Part shown: piece by piece, positions 16,041 to 25,372 of the stretch | Position numbering within the stretch: position 1 is the stretch's first letter | Layout of the letters: each line of letters begins with the position of its first letter | Assembly: GCF_012273515.2 (NCBI RefSeq) | Contig: NZ_CP050975.2 | Location: 1,364,001-1,428,000, forward strand | Origin: Streptomyces sp. RPA4-2 | GTDB lineage: Bacteria; Actinomycetota; Actinomycetes; Streptomycetales; Streptomycetaceae | Reading direction: 5' to 3' | DNA: 64,000 bases | Made by a program: the position numbers and the translations under genes | The notes under the pieces: generated by a model | Seen by the model: the letters and a program-made list of their open reading frames with translations, nothing else | Told to the model about the DNA's origin: nothing | Databases searched by the model: none

Positions 16041-17396
16041 ATGTCGTCGAATCCGGTCGCCGAGACCGTCGCCTCGCTGATGCCCGCGGCAAAGGCGGAG
16101 CTCACCGAACTGGTGGCCTTCAAATCGGTGGCGGACTTCGGCCAGTATCCGCGCGTCGAGAGCGAGGGCGCGGCCAACTGGATCGCCGACACCCTGCGTG
16201 CCGAGGGCTTCCAGGACGTGACACTGCTCGACACCCCGGACGGGACGCAGTCGGTGTACGGCTTCCTGCCCGGGCCCGAGGGCGCGCGGACCGTCCTGCT
16301 GTACGCGCACTACGACGTGCAGCCGCCGCTGGACGAGGCCGCCTGGACCACTCCGCCGTTCGAGCTGACGGAGCGGGACGGCCGTTGGTACGGGCGCGGG
16401 ACCGCCGACTGCAAGGGCGGCCTGGTCATGCACCTCCTCGCGCTGCGCGCGCTGAAGGCGAACGGCGGCGTTCCGGTGAGCGTCAAGGTCATCGTCGAGG
16501 GTTCGGAGGAACAGGGCACGGGCGGACTCGAGCGGTACGCCGAGGAGCACCCGGAGCTGCTGGCCGCGGACACCATCGTCATCGGCGACGTCGGCAACTT
16601 CCGGCTCGGTCTGCCCACGGTCACCTCGACGCTGCGCGGAATGACCCTCGTACGTGTCCGGATCGACACCCTCGAAGGCAACCTGCACTCGGGGCAGTTC
16701 GGCGGCGCGGCACCGGACGCGCTCGGCGCGCTGATCCGGGTCCTGGACTCACTGCGCGCGAAGGACGGTTCGACGACGGTCGACGGACTGAGCGGTGACG
16801 CGCGCTGGGAGGGCCTGCAGTACGACGAGGAGGCGTTCCGCCAGGACGCCAAGGTGCTCGACGGGGTGGAGCTGATCGGCTCCGGTTCGGTCGCCGACCG
16901 CATCTGGGCCCGTCCGGCCGTCACGGTCCTCGGCATCGACTGCCCGCCCGTCGTCGGCGCCACTCCGTCCGTGCAGGCGGGTGCCCGTGCGCTGGTCAGC
17001 CTCCGGGTGCCGCCGGGCACGGACGCGGCCGAGGCGACCAAGCTGCTGCAGGCCCACCTGGAGGCGCACGCACCGTGGGGCGCGCGGGTGAGCACCGAGC
17101 AGATCGGGCAGGGCCAGCCCTTCCGCGCCGACACCTCCAGCCCCGCGTACACGGCGATGGCGGAGGCGATGGCGGTCGCGTACCCGGGCGAGAAGATGCA
17201 GTCGGCGGGCCAGGGCGGCTCCATCCCGCTGTGCAACACGCTGGCCTCGCTCTACCCGCGGGCGGAGATCCTCCTCATCGGGCTGAGCGAGCCGGAGGCA
17301 CAGATCCACGCGGTGAACGAGAGCGTCTCGCCGGACGAGTTGGAGCGTCTGTCGGTCACGGAGGCGCTGTTCCTGCAGAAGTACGCGGCGAGCTGA
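16041..17396 (+). CDS. M20 family dipeptidase / metallopeptidase
   Basis: 451 residues with the co-catalytic zinc-peptidase pattern: LLYAHYDVQP (His and catalytic Asp, ~residue 93), GRGTADCKGG (bridging Asp), VEGSEEQGTGG (general base Glu and metal Glu), HSGQFGGAAPDAL at the dimer lid and QGGSIP near the C-terminus. It probably hydrolyses dipeptides in the cytoplasm; no signal peptide is present. ATG 16041 has AAGGAG 7 nt upstream. A strong hairpin follows the stop codon, so it is probably monocistronic. Confidence 0.95.
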   Translation: MSSNPVAETVASLMPAAKAELTELVAFKSVADFGQYPRVESEGAANWIADTLRAEGFQDVTLLDTPDGTQSVYGFLPGPEGARTVLLYAHYDVQPPLDEAAWTTPPFELTERDGRWYGRGTADCKGGLVMHLLALRALKANGGVPVSVKVIVEGSEEQGTGGLERYAEEHPELLAADTIVIGDVGNFRLGLPTVTSTLRGMTLVRVRIDTLEGNLHSGQFGGAAPDALGALIRVLDSLRAKDGSTTVDGLSGDARWEGLQYDEEAFRQDAKVLDGVELIGSGSVADRIWARPAVTVLGIDCPPVVGATPSVQAGARALVSLRVPPGTDAAEATKLLQAHLEAHAPWGARVSTEQIGQGQPFRADTSSPAYTAMAEAMAVAYPGEKMQSAGQGGSIPLCNTLASLYPRAEILLIGLSEPEAQIHAVNESVSPDELERLSVTEALFLQKYAAS

Positions 17397-17410
17397 GCAG
17401 CCCTGGGAGG

Positions 17411-17439
17411 GGGCCGCGCCTCACGACGAGGCGCGGCCC
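17411..17439 (+). terminator. Terminator after the M20 dipeptidase gene
   Basis: A perfect 12-bp stem (GGGCCGCGCCTC / GAGGCGCGGCCC) with a 5-nt loop, 14 bp downstream of the stop codon. Confidence 0.85.
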
Positions 17440-17579
17440 TCCACCACACGTCGGGCGAAGTCACGGCGCCGTGCGCGATGCGCGGGGTGGCGGGCATGTC
17501 TGCCGCACGCGGCGGCGGGAGCCCGTACCTTGAACTGATTCGCCGTCAACTCGCTTGGCGCGCACCGGACTCGGCCGGC

Positions 17580-18620
17580 TCAGCCGACCGGGACACCGGC
17601 CTCCAGATACAGTGCGGCGCCACGTTCCCGCGCCCGCAGCGCCCACCGCAGCCGCTCGTAGCGCACCGGGGGCAGCAGGTCGGCCGCCTCCTGTTCGGTG
17701 GCGAAGCGCCAGGCACGCAACTCCGGTCCCGGCAGCAGCAGTCGGCGGGCCTCGTCGGAGCCGAGCAGGCCGCCGTCGTAGAGGAGGCGCAGACCGCCGT
17801 AACCGGGCGGCGCGGGCGGTTCCCAGTCGACGACGAGCAGGCCGGGTACGTCGTCGAGCCGTATGCCGGTCTCCTCGGCGACCTCGCGCATGCCCGCACG
17901 GGCGGGGGCCTCGCCGGACTCGACGACGCCGCCGGGAAACTCCCAGCCGGCCTTGTACGTCGGGTCGACGAGCAGCACCCGGTCCTGCTCGTCGAAGAGG
18001 AGCACGCCCGCGGCGACGGTCTCGGAGGTGGGTTCGGGGGTCTGCACGATGTCGCAGGCGGCCACGCCGCCGGTGCGGACCGCCTCGGCGATGCGCAGTG
18101 CGGTGTCGTACGGGGTCAGGGCGCTGGTGTCGACGGGGTGGGCGTCGGCGGTGAGCCAGGAGGCGAGCGCCGTGCGGTAGGGCTCGATGTGGTCGTAGCA
18201 CCACTGGCGCATCCGTATCTCGCCCTCTGGCAGGTCCTCGGGTATCTCCCGGCCCGCGATGCGCTCGCGCAGGATCGTTTCCGCCGGAGCGAGGAGGACA
18301 TGGCGCACCTCGATCCGGCGCGAGGCGAGGCCGCCGAAGATCTCGTCGCGGTACTCCTGACGCAGGAGGGTCATGGGAACCACGAGGACGCCGCCGAGCT
18401 CCGCGAGCATGGCGGCCGCGGTGTCGACCACCAGGCGCCGCCAGATCGGCAGGTCCTGGAAGTCGCCGACCTCGGCGAGGTGCTTGGGCGGCAGCAGTTT
18501 CGTGAGTCCGCCGCCGATGACCTCGGGGTCGAAGAGCGTGCTGTTCGGGATCAGGTCGATCAGTTCCCGTGCGGTGGTGGTCTTCCCCGCACCGAACGCA
18601 CCGTTGATCCAGACGATCAC
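17580..18620 (-). CDS. AAA-type kinase fused to a NUDIX hydrolase domain
   Basis: 346 residues in two parts. Residues 1-175 are a P-loop nucleotide-binding domain (WINGAFGAGKTTTARELIDL) resembling small-molecule or nucleotide kinases. Residues ~195-330 are a NUDIX hydrolase whose box reads GGVVESGEAPARAGMREVAEETGI (G-x5-E-x7-REUXEEXGU). GTG 18620 is chosen because GAGGGGGA lies just upstream and the P-loop begins six residues later. Both domains keep their key residues, so a bifunctional phosphate-transfer and clean-up enzyme is plausible. Its substrate is unknown. Confidence 0.88.
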   Translation of the reverse strand: MIVWINGAFGAGKTTTARELIDLIPNSTLFDPEVIGGGLTKLLPPKHLAEVGDFQDLPIWRRLVVDTAAAMLAELGGVLVVPMTLLRQEYRDEIFGGLASRRIEVRHVLLAPAETILRERIAGREIPEDLPEGEIRMRQWCYDHIEPYRTALASWLTADAHPVDTSALTPYDTALRIAEAVRTGGVAACDIVQTPEPTSETVAAGVLLFDEQDRVLLVDPTYKAGWEFPGGVVESGEAPARAGMREVAEETGIRLDDVPGLLVVDWEPPAPPGYGGLRLLYDGGLLGSDEARRLLLPGPELRAWRFATEQEAADLLPPVRYERLRWALRARERGAALYLEAGVPVG

Positions 18621-18781
18621 GGTTCCCCCTCTTCTGTTGGCCCCCTGTGGCTTGCCCGCTCCACCCTGCCACGGAAACCAGCCCCTGATGAGGGAGCCGA
18701 ACGGCGCGTCGCCGACCCCCCGTCGCTGGGGCACCGGCGCCGCGCGCGTGCCGCTTCGGCTCAGGCGTTCCGGTCCGGCGC

Positions 18782-18976
18782 TCAGCCCTTCCGGTCCGGT
18801 GCGGAGTCGCCCGTGGCCAGGCTTTCGCTGCTGAGCGTGTGGTCGACGGAGCTGAGCGTGTCGTCGACGTGCAGGTCGCCGAGGGCACTGCCGTCGAGGG
18901 CATGGGACGGGGTGATCGCCGCGACGACGAACCCGGTGGCGAGGGAGGCGATGGCCAGCATGCTGCGCTTCTTCAT
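18782..18976 (-). CDS. Small secreted peptide
   Basis: 64 residues. Residues 1-26 (MKKRSMLAIASLATGFVVAA...) form a clear signal peptide with an A-x-A type cleavage after SHA. The predicted mature part is about 38 residues, acidic, Ser/Asp/Leu-rich and free of cysteine, with a near-duplicated DTLSSVDHTLSS. ATG 18976 has GGGAG upstream. The family is not recognised. It is divergent from the excalibur-domain gene. Confidence 0.68.
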   Translation of the reverse strand: MKKRSMLAIASLATGFVVAAITPSHALDGSALGDLHVDDTLSSVDHTLSSESLATGDSAPDRKG

Positions 18977-19120
18977 GCCCGGTTCAACTCCCAAAACGGC
19001 GACGGGTCACGGTCCGGTGACGACAAGTCACGGCTCGGTCACGCAAACCCCGCTCGCCCCTTCCGGACACATGCGCGCCACTACCGTCATCCCACGCGAA
19101 ACACCCCGAGGGGGACGACC

Positions 19121-19606
19121 GTGACCAATCCGTACAGCCCAGGACCCGCCGGCGCGCCTCCGGCCCCGAACGTCCGCACCGCGCCCGGCTGGGCGCGCAA
19201 ACGCTACGTCGTGCCCGCGCTCGCCGTGACCCTGTTCGTCGGGGTCGGCATCGGCAACAGCGGTGGGGGCTCCACCGAGTCGGCCGCGGCCCGGACCCGC
19301 CCGACACCCACCGTCACCGCCACGGCTACGGCCACCGCCACGGAGACGGCGACCGAGACGGTCACCGCGACACCCTCCGCCACCGTGACCGTGCGGACGA
19401 CGAAGACCGTACGCGCGACGGTCACCGCGCGGCCGGCCGCCGCGGGCGGCGGCAGCGACGACAGCGACGGAAGCGGCGGTGGAAGCGCCGTGTACTACGA
19501 GAACTGCACCGCCGCCCGTGCGGCGGGTGCCGCTCCCGTACACGTCGGGGACCCCGGCTACGGCCGCCATCTCGACCGTGACGGGGACGGGGTGGGCTGC
19601 GAATGA
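19121..19606 (+). CDS. Excalibur calcium-binding domain protein, membrane-anchored
   Basis: 161 residues. A Pro/Ala-rich cytoplasmic start leads to one transmembrane segment (KRYVVPALAVTLFVGVGIGN, ~28-47). A Thr-rich stalk with many TxT repeats and a Gly/Ser linker follow. The C-terminal excalibur motif is YYENCTAARAAGAAPVHVGDPGYGRHLDRDGDGVGCE, with the DxDxDG calcium loop and two Cys. GTG 19121 follows GAGGGGGA. The protein probably presents the calcium-binding module outside the membrane; its partner is unknown. Confidence 0.88.
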   Translation: MTNPYSPGPAGAPPAPNVRTAPGWARKRYVVPALAVTLFVGVGIGNSGGGSTESAAARTRPTPTVTATATATATETATETVTATPSATVTVRTTKTVRATVTARPAAAGGGSDDSDGSGGGSAVYYENCTAARAAGAAPVHVGDPGYGRHLDRDGDGVGCE

Positions 19607-19742
19607 GGAGCTACGGCCTCAGGCGATCCCCGGAACCGCCCGTCCGCCATGGGTCGATGACAGTCGACCAGAAAACACGGCGTGCGCCGTTTCGTATCCT
19701 GTCAGTGCATTCCGTCCGCATCAGTACCACTTGGGGGAATAC

Positions 19743-20372
19743 GTGCGCACCCGGATCATCAGTGCCGTCCTGCTCACGGTCGGCGTCGGCGGTGTCGCCG
19801 CCTGTCAGCCGACGGACGGCAGCAAGGCCGACGGCACTTCGGCCCCGACCGCCGCGGCTTCGACACCGAAGGACGACAAGCCGACCGCGGCCGAACGGAA
19901 AACGGTGCCCGACTTCGTCGGCATGGGCCTGCAGTCCGCTCAGGACAAGGCGCAGAAGCAGGGCTTCCGTTCGCTGAGGTCGCACGACTCGCTCGGCCGT
20001 GACCGCCACCAGATCCTCGACCGGGACTGGAAGGTCTGCTCACAGAACATGAGGGCCGGCACGACGGCCGGCACCGACACGACACTGGACTTCGGTTCGG
20101 CGAAGCTCGCCGAGACATGCCCGTCGAAGGATGTGGCGGCCCCGTCCACGGCGGGCGGGAAGATTCCGGACTTCTCGGGGAAGTCCGTGAAGGCGGCGCG
20201 GGCCGCGCTCGACCCGGGCACGTCCTTCACGGTCAAGGACGCTTCCGACGCGAGGCGTTGGATCCTGGTCGAGAGCAACTGGAAGGTGTGCACCCAGTCT
20301 CCGGCCGCCGGCACCGCACTCCGCGGCCGGCCGGTGGAACTCACAGCGGTCAAGTTCGACGAACCCTGCTAG
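19743..20372 (+). CDS. PASTA-domain lipoprotein
   Basis: 209 residues. A lipoprotein signal peptide ends in the lipobox VAAC (~residue 21), followed by a Thr/Ala/Lys linker. Two PASTA-like units follow, VPDFVGMGLQSAQDKAQKQGF and IPDFSGKSVKAARAALDPG, each ending in a near-identical block (RDWKVCSQNMRAGT and SNWKVCTQSPAAGT). GTG 19743 has TTGGGGGA just upstream. PASTA modules usually bind peptidoglycan or beta-lactams. Here there is no kinase or PBP domain, so it is probably a cell-surface accessory protein. Confidence 0.85.
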   Translation: MRTRIISAVLLTVGVGGVAACQPTDGSKADGTSAPTAAASTPKDDKPTAAERKTVPDFVGMGLQSAQDKAQKQGFRSLRSHDSLGRDRHQILDRDWKVCSQNMRAGTTAGTDTTLDFGSAKLAETCPSKDVAAPSTAGGKIPDFSGKSVKAARAALDPGTSFTVKDASDARRWILVESNWKVCTQSPAAGTALRGRPVELTAVKFDEPC

Positions 20373-20762
20373 TAAGGGCGGACAGGGGGCCGACGCTCGC
20401 ATCCCTCGGCCGGCCACGAAGGACCGCGTCCGGCGAGGGGCTGCGGCGCGCCGGGGTCAAGGCGTCTGACTCAGCACGATTTTCGCCGGGACCTCCGATG
20501 TCCCGCCGCGCCTTCGGATACGGCACTGCCCTCCGGGCGCCGACTGCCCCGTGCACCCCTCCTCGGGACACCTTCCACCACAACCGAACGTACGGCTGGG
20601 GTCTCATCCCCATGCTGTCGCGTCGTCAAGGGTTCTGACGGGATATCGGACAGTTCTCGCCCCCCTCTTCCAACAGAGTCAGACACGTCCTACCGTAAAC
20701 GCGCACACTTGTCGCGGACATGCAGACAGGCTCGTCTTTCGCGAGTTCGGAGGAACGTAACG
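20373..20762. other. Intergenic region upstream of the alpha-galactosidase gene
   Basis: No gene is supported over ~390 bp. The last ~120 bp are less GC-rich and should hold the promoter. An excellent ribosome site (CGGAGGAA, 20750-20757) precedes ATG 20763. No copy of the LacI palindrome found at 24213 was seen. Confidence 0.4.
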
Positions 20763-22797
20763 ATGCGTCACCTTCACACCCCCACAACCCGCAACAGATT
20801 GGTCGGAGCACTCGTCGCAGGACTGTTGTGTACGACCGGCCTCGCCGCGTAAGCCCCTGGCCACCCCCGCCACGGACCCGGTCGCCCCCGCCCTGGCCGA
20901 CGGTCTCGCCCTCACCCCGCCGATGGGCTTCAACAACTGGAACTCCACGCACTGCCGCGAGGAGTTCAACGAGAGCATGGTCAAGGGGATCGCCGATCTC
21001 TTCGTCGAGAAGGGCCTCAAGGACGCCGGGTACCAGTACGTCAACCTGGACGACTGCTGGGCCCTGCCCTCCCGGGACGCGGACGGCAAACTGGTCCCGG
21101 ACCCGGCCCGGTTCCCCGACGGGATCAAGGCGGTCGCCGACTACGTGCACGCCAAGGGTCTCAAGCTCGGCGTCTACACCAGCGCGGGCACGAAGACGTG
21201 CGACAGCGCGGGCTTCCCCGGCGCCCTTGGCCACGAGTACAGCGACGCCCGGCAGTTCGCGGACTGGGGCGTCGACTACCTCAAGTACGACAACTGCAAC
21301 AACCAGGGCGTGGACGCCAAGTCGCGCTACACGACCATGCGGGACGCATTGCGGGCCGCTTCCCGGGAAACAGGGCGCCCCATCGTCTACAGCATCTGCG
21401 AGTGGGGAGAGAACAAGCCTTGGGAGTGGGCGTCGGACGTCGGGCATCTGTGGCGCACGACCGGGGACATCAGCGACAACTGGGGCTCGATGCTGTCGAT
21501 CCTCAAACAGAACCTGCCCCTCGCCCCGTACGCCGGTCCCGGGCACTGGAACGACCCGGACATGCTGGAGGTCGGCAACGGCGGGATGACCGACACCGAG
21601 TACCGCTCGCACTTCTCCCTCTGGTCGGTCATGGCCGCACCCCTGCTCATCGGCTCCGACCTGCGCAAGGCGACCCCCGCCACCTTCGACATCCTCGCCA
21701 ACAAGGAAGTCGTGGCGGTCGATCAGGACCCCCTCGGCAAACAGGGCACCGTGCTCTCCTCCGAGGGCGGACGCTGGGTGGTCGCCAAGGAGATGAAGGA
21801 CGGCAGCCGGGCGGTGGCGCTGTTCAACGAGACCGGCGGCGCACAGCGCATCGCCACCACGGCGGCGGCCGTGGGACTCCCGGCGGCTCCCGCCTACACC
21901 CTGCGCGACCTGTGGCAGCACCGGAGCTACAACACCGCGGGCGGCATCTCCGCGACCGTCCCCGCGCACGGCACGGTGCTCGTCCGCGTCTCGGCCGGAC
22001 GCGGCTGGGCCGCGCAGCCCCCCGCCGTCGAACTCGGCCTGGGCACAGCCCCGTTGGTCGAAGCAGGTGAGCCGGCGACCCTGACGACGACGGTCACCGA
22101 CCTCGGCCGCACGACCGCACGACGCGTCGCCGTGAAGCTCAGCGGTCCCGCGGACTGGACGATCAGGGCGGCGTCACGGACCACCGCGCCGGCGGTGCCG
22201 ACCGGCCGTTCGCTGCGCACGAAGTGGCGGCTCACCGTGCCCGAGGGCACCGCCACCGGATCGTACGACCTGACGCTGAAGGCGACGTACCGCTCACCGC
22301 GCGGCGTGCGCGTCGAGACCGTGCTGCCCGTGACGGCCTCCGTGGTCGTGCCTCCTCCCCCGGGCACCTCCTCCCTCGGCGACCTGCCGTGGATGTCGGC
22401 GGCCAACGGGTACGGGCCCGTCGAGCGCGACACCAGCAACGGCGAGAGCGCCGCGGGTGACGGTCATCCGATCACCCTCGGCGGTGTCGTCCATGCCAAG
22501 GGCCTCGGTGTGCACGCCGCGAGCGCCGTCGAGTACTACACCGGCAAGGAGTGCGAGACCGTCACCGCGGACGTCGGGGTCGACGACGAGAAGGGCGACA
22601 GGGGCACCGTCGCCTTCGAGATCTGGGCGGACGGCACCGAGGTCGCCTCGACCGGGGTGCTCACCAACGCGATGCCCGCGCAGCCCGTGTCGGCCGACGT
22701 GAGCGGCGCCGAGGTGGTCCGGCTGGTCGTCACCGACGGCGGTGACGGGATCGACTCGGACCACGCCGACTGGGCCGACGCGCGGCTTACCTGCTGA
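20763..22797 (+). pseudogene. GH27 alpha-galactosidase with NPCBM domain, frameshifted after the signal peptide
   Basis: ATG 20763, with a strong ribosome site, encodes a typical signal peptide (MRHLHTPTTRNRLVGALVAG...GLAA) and then meets TAA at 20850. The enzyme continues in another frame: ALTPPMGFNNWN, NLDDCWA, KLGVYTSAG, YLKYDNCNN (nucleophile Asp) and GHWNDPDMLEVGNGGMTDTEY (acid/base region). A NEW3-type beta domain (~380-480 of the product) and a C-terminal NPCBM module (LGDLPWMSAANGYGPVERD...) follow. Translation from ATG 20923 would give a 624-residue product without export signal and with a clipped barrel start. A one-base indel near 20840-20860 explains the break; a sequencing error is possible. 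Confidence 0.85.
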
Positions 22798-23152
22798 GCG
22801 GGCCGCCCCGGACGACGGGAGGGCCGGTCGGCCACCCGGCTGACTGAGCGGCTGAGCCGCTTGCCCGGGAGGGGGAGCCGCTCACCGGCCTCCCGACCGC
22901 GCGACCGACATGTCGACGCGACCAAACTGTCGACGCAACCGACATACCGACGTGACGGACACACCGCCGGACACACCGACGGGCACGCCGACCGGGCCGA
23001 TCGACCGACCGGAAAGCCGAATGCCCGGGTGCCAGGGCGCCCGAATGCCCGGATGCCGTGACGACCGGGTGCCGTGACGACCGGGGTCCCGACCAGTCAC
23101 GCCGCCCGTTACCCCGTCCCCGTCACCCGCCCCCGTCACCCGGCCGCAGCAC
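22798..23152. other. Intergenic region with short GC repeats, no gene seen
   Basis: The region contains iterated GACCGG/GTGCCGTGACGACCGG-type direct repeats (around 23057-23095). It lies between the 3' ends of the alpha-galactosidase and ROK genes. A terminator function is likely but no single dominant hairpin stands out. Confidence 0.4.
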
Positions 23153-24112
23153 TCAGCCGCCGACCCGCGCGGCCGTCTCGTTCGGCTGCCTGCTGAGCGC
23201 GGCCGCCGCCGCGCCGACCAGACCGGCGTCCGTGCCCATCAGCGCGGGCGCCACGGTCAGCCGCCGTACGAAGGACAACGTCGCGTAGTCGCCCAGCGCC
23301 TTGCGCAGCGGGTCGAGGAGCACGTCGCCCGCCTTGCCCACACCTCCGCCGATGACGGCGATGTCGATCTCGACGAGGGTCGCGGTGGCCGCGATGCCCG
23401 CCGCGAGCGCCCTGGCGGCCCGCTCGAAGGAGGCCACCGCCACCGGATCGCCCGCACGGGCGGCGTCGGCCACCGCGGCGGCCGACGTGTCGCCGTCGGG
23501 TCCGGGCAGCCAGCCGCCCTCCAGGGCACGTCGAGCGATGTTCGGGCCGCTCGCGATGCGCTCCACGCAGCCCCGGGAGCCGCACGGGCAGAGGTCGCCG
23601 TCGAGGTCCACGCTGATGTGCCCGATGTGGCCCGCGTTGCCGGTGGGGCCCGCGTGCAGCTGTCCGTTCAGGACCAGCCCGCCACCGACGCCCGTCGACA
23701 CCACCATGCACAGCGCGTTGTCGTGACCACGGGCGGCACCCTGCCAGTGCTCGGCCGCCGTGATGGCCACGCCGTCGCCGATCAGCTCGACGGGCAGACC
23801 GCCCGTGGCCTCGCGGACCCGCTCGACCAGCGGGTAGTCACGCCAGCCCGGCACGTTCACGGGACTCACGGTGCCCGCGGAGGCGTCCACCGGGCCCGCG
23901 CTGCCGATGCCGACGGCCGCGGCCCTGCTCCACAGCGGGGAGAGGGTGAGTTCACCGACCACGGCCTCCACGGCCCCCATGACGGTGTCGCCGTCCTCCT
24001 GCGCGGGTGTCGCACGCTGCGCGCGCAGGAGGATCCGGCCACGGCCGTCCACGAGCGCTCCGGCGATCTTGGTGCCGCCGATGTCGAGCGCGGCCACGAG
24101 GTCGGTGTGCAT
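23153..24112 (-). CDS. ROK family sugar kinase / glucokinase-like protein
   Basis: 319 residues. The ATP-phosphate loop is AALDIGGTKIAGALVD (~6-21). The sugar site includes GPTGNAGHIGHI, and the ROK zinc motif is CPCGSRGCVE (C-x-C-G-x2-G-C-x-E). No N-terminal helix-turn-helix is present, so this is a kinase rather than a ROK repressor. ATG 24112 is chosen. It is divergent from a LacI regulator, with a palindromic LacI-type operator between them. It probably phosphorylates a hexose taken up or released under that repressor's control. Confidence 0.92.
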   Translation of the reverse strand: MHTDLVAALDIGGTKIAGALVDGRGRILLRAQRATPAQEDGDTVMGAVEAVVGELTLSPLWSRAAAVGIGSAGPVDASAGTVSPVNVPGWRDYPLVERVREATGGLPVELIGDGVAITAAEHWQGAARGHDNALCMVVSTGVGGGLVLNGQLHAGPTGNAGHIGHISVDLDGDLCPCGSRGCVERIASGPNIARRALEGGWLPGPDGDTSAAAVADAARAGDPVAVASFERAARALAAGIAATATLVEIDIAVIGGGVGKAGDVLLDPLRKALGDYATLSFVRRLTVAPALMGTDAGLVGAAAAALSRQPNETAARVGG

Positions 24113-24212
24113 CAGTGTCAGTTCTCCTGGTGAACCTTGCGAAACAGGGCAGACCGGTCTCGCGGTGGGGGGCGCAGGCCGGAGAATGCGGTGAACAGTG
24201 TCCCCCGCATCT

Positions 24213-24224
24213 GACAACGTTGTC
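24213..24224. promoter_or_regulatory. LacI-type operator, perfect 12-bp palindrome
   Basis: GACAACGTTGTC is a perfect palindrome with the central CG typical of LacI/GalR operators. It lies 101 bp from the ROK start and immediately upstream of a CTATGC -10-like hexamer of the divergent lacI gene, so it could block both promoters. Confidence 0.75.
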
Positions 24225-24270
24225 CAGGCTCTATGCTCGACGCCACATCCTCATACATCCCCATGGACCA

Positions 24271-24319
24271 TCGCATCACCGGGGACGACAGGAATGGTCG
24301 CATCACCGTGGACGACAGG
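24271..24319 (+). repeat. Direct repeat of 22 bp, 27-bp period, at the LacI gene start
   Basis: Copies at 24271-24292 and 24298-24319 differ at one base. The period is a multiple of three. In the lacI frame they would encode RITGDDRNG and RITVDDRTG. If translation starts at or downstream of 24308, most or all of this is 5' leader. Confidence 0.75.
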
Positions 24320-24334
24320 ACAGGACAGCGCATC

Positions 24335-25372
24335 GTGGCAGAGACCGCCCGCCGATCCGAGAACCGATACGGCAATCGCCCGACCATGAAGGACGTGGCG
24401 GCGCGCGCCGGCGTGGGTCTCAAGACGGTCTCACGCGTGGTCAACGGCGAGCCGGGCGTGACCCCGGACACCGAGCGCCGGGTGCAGGAGGCCATCGACG
24501 CGCTGGGCTTCCGGCGCAACGACAGCGCGCGGGTGCTGCGCAAGGGCCGCACCGCGAGCATCGGCCTCGTCCTGGAGGACCTCGCGGACCCGTTCTACGG
24601 CCCGCTCAGCCGCGCGGTGGAGGAGGTGGCCCGTGCCCACGGCGCGCTGCTCATCAACGGCTCCAGCGCCGAGGACCCCGAGCGTGAGCAGGAGCTGGTC
24701 CTCGCCCTGTGCGCGCGCCGTGTGGACGGGCTGGTCGTCATTCCGGCCGGCGACGACCACCGCTACCTCGAACCCGAGATCAAGGCCGGCGTCGCCACCG
24801 TCTTCGTGGACCGCCCGGCGGGACAGATCGACGCCGACGTGGTCCTCTCCGACAGCTTCGGCGGGGCCCGGGACGGCGTGACCCACCTGATCGACCACGG
24901 TCACCGCCGGATCGGCTTCATCGGTGACATGCCCCGCATCCACACCGCCGCCGAACGGCTGCGCGGCTATCGCGCGGCCATGGAGGACGCGGGCATAGCG
25001 GTCGCGCCCGCCTGGATGTCCCTGGGTGTCACGGATCCGCTGCGGGTCCGTGACGCCGCGGAGGAGATGCTCTCGGGCGACTCCCCGGTCACCGCGATCT
25101 TCGCGGGCAACAACCGTGTGACGGTCACGGTGGTCCGGGTCCTCGCCGAGCACGGACGTCCGGTCGCCCTGGTCGGCTTCGACGACATCGAGCTCGCCGA
25201 CCTCCTCCAGCCGGGTGTCACCGTCGTCGCCCAGGACGCCGCCGCTCTCGGCCGCACCGCCGCCGACCGTCTCTTCCGCCAGCTCGACGGCACCCTCATC
25301 ACCCCGGAACGCATAGAGCTGCCGACCCGTCTGATCACCCGCGGCTCGGGTGAACTGCCCCCCTCGGCCTGA
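24335..25372 (+). CDS. LacI family transcriptional regulator
   Basis: 345 residues from GTG 24335. The N-terminal HTH is TMKDVAARAGVGLKTVSRVVNGEPGVTPDT, the hinge follows (ALGFRRNDSARVLRKGRT), and then comes a periplasmic-binding-like sensor domain (SIGLVLEDLADPFYGPL... to IELPTRLITRGSGE). The start is uncertain: GTG 24308 and ATG 24263 are in frame, and none has a strong ribosome site. It probably represses the divergent ROK gene and itself through GACAACGTTGTC. The sugar inducer is unknown. Confidence 0.9.
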   Translation: MAETARRSENRYGNRPTMKDVAARAGVGLKTVSRVVNGEPGVTPDTERRVQEAIDALGFRRNDSARVLRKGRTASIGLVLEDLADPFYGPLSRAVEEVARAHGALLINGSSAEDPEREQELVLALCARRVDGLVVIPAGDDHRYLEPEIKAGVATVFVDRPAGQIDADVVLSDSFGGARDGVTHLIDHGHRRIGFIGDMPRIHTAAERLRGYRAAMEDAGIAVAPAWMSLGVTDPLRVRDAAEEMLSGDSPVTAIFAGNNRVTVTVVRVLAEHGRPVALVGFDDIELADLLQPGVTVVAQDAAALGRTAADRLFRQLDGTLITPERIELPTRLITRGSGELPPSA

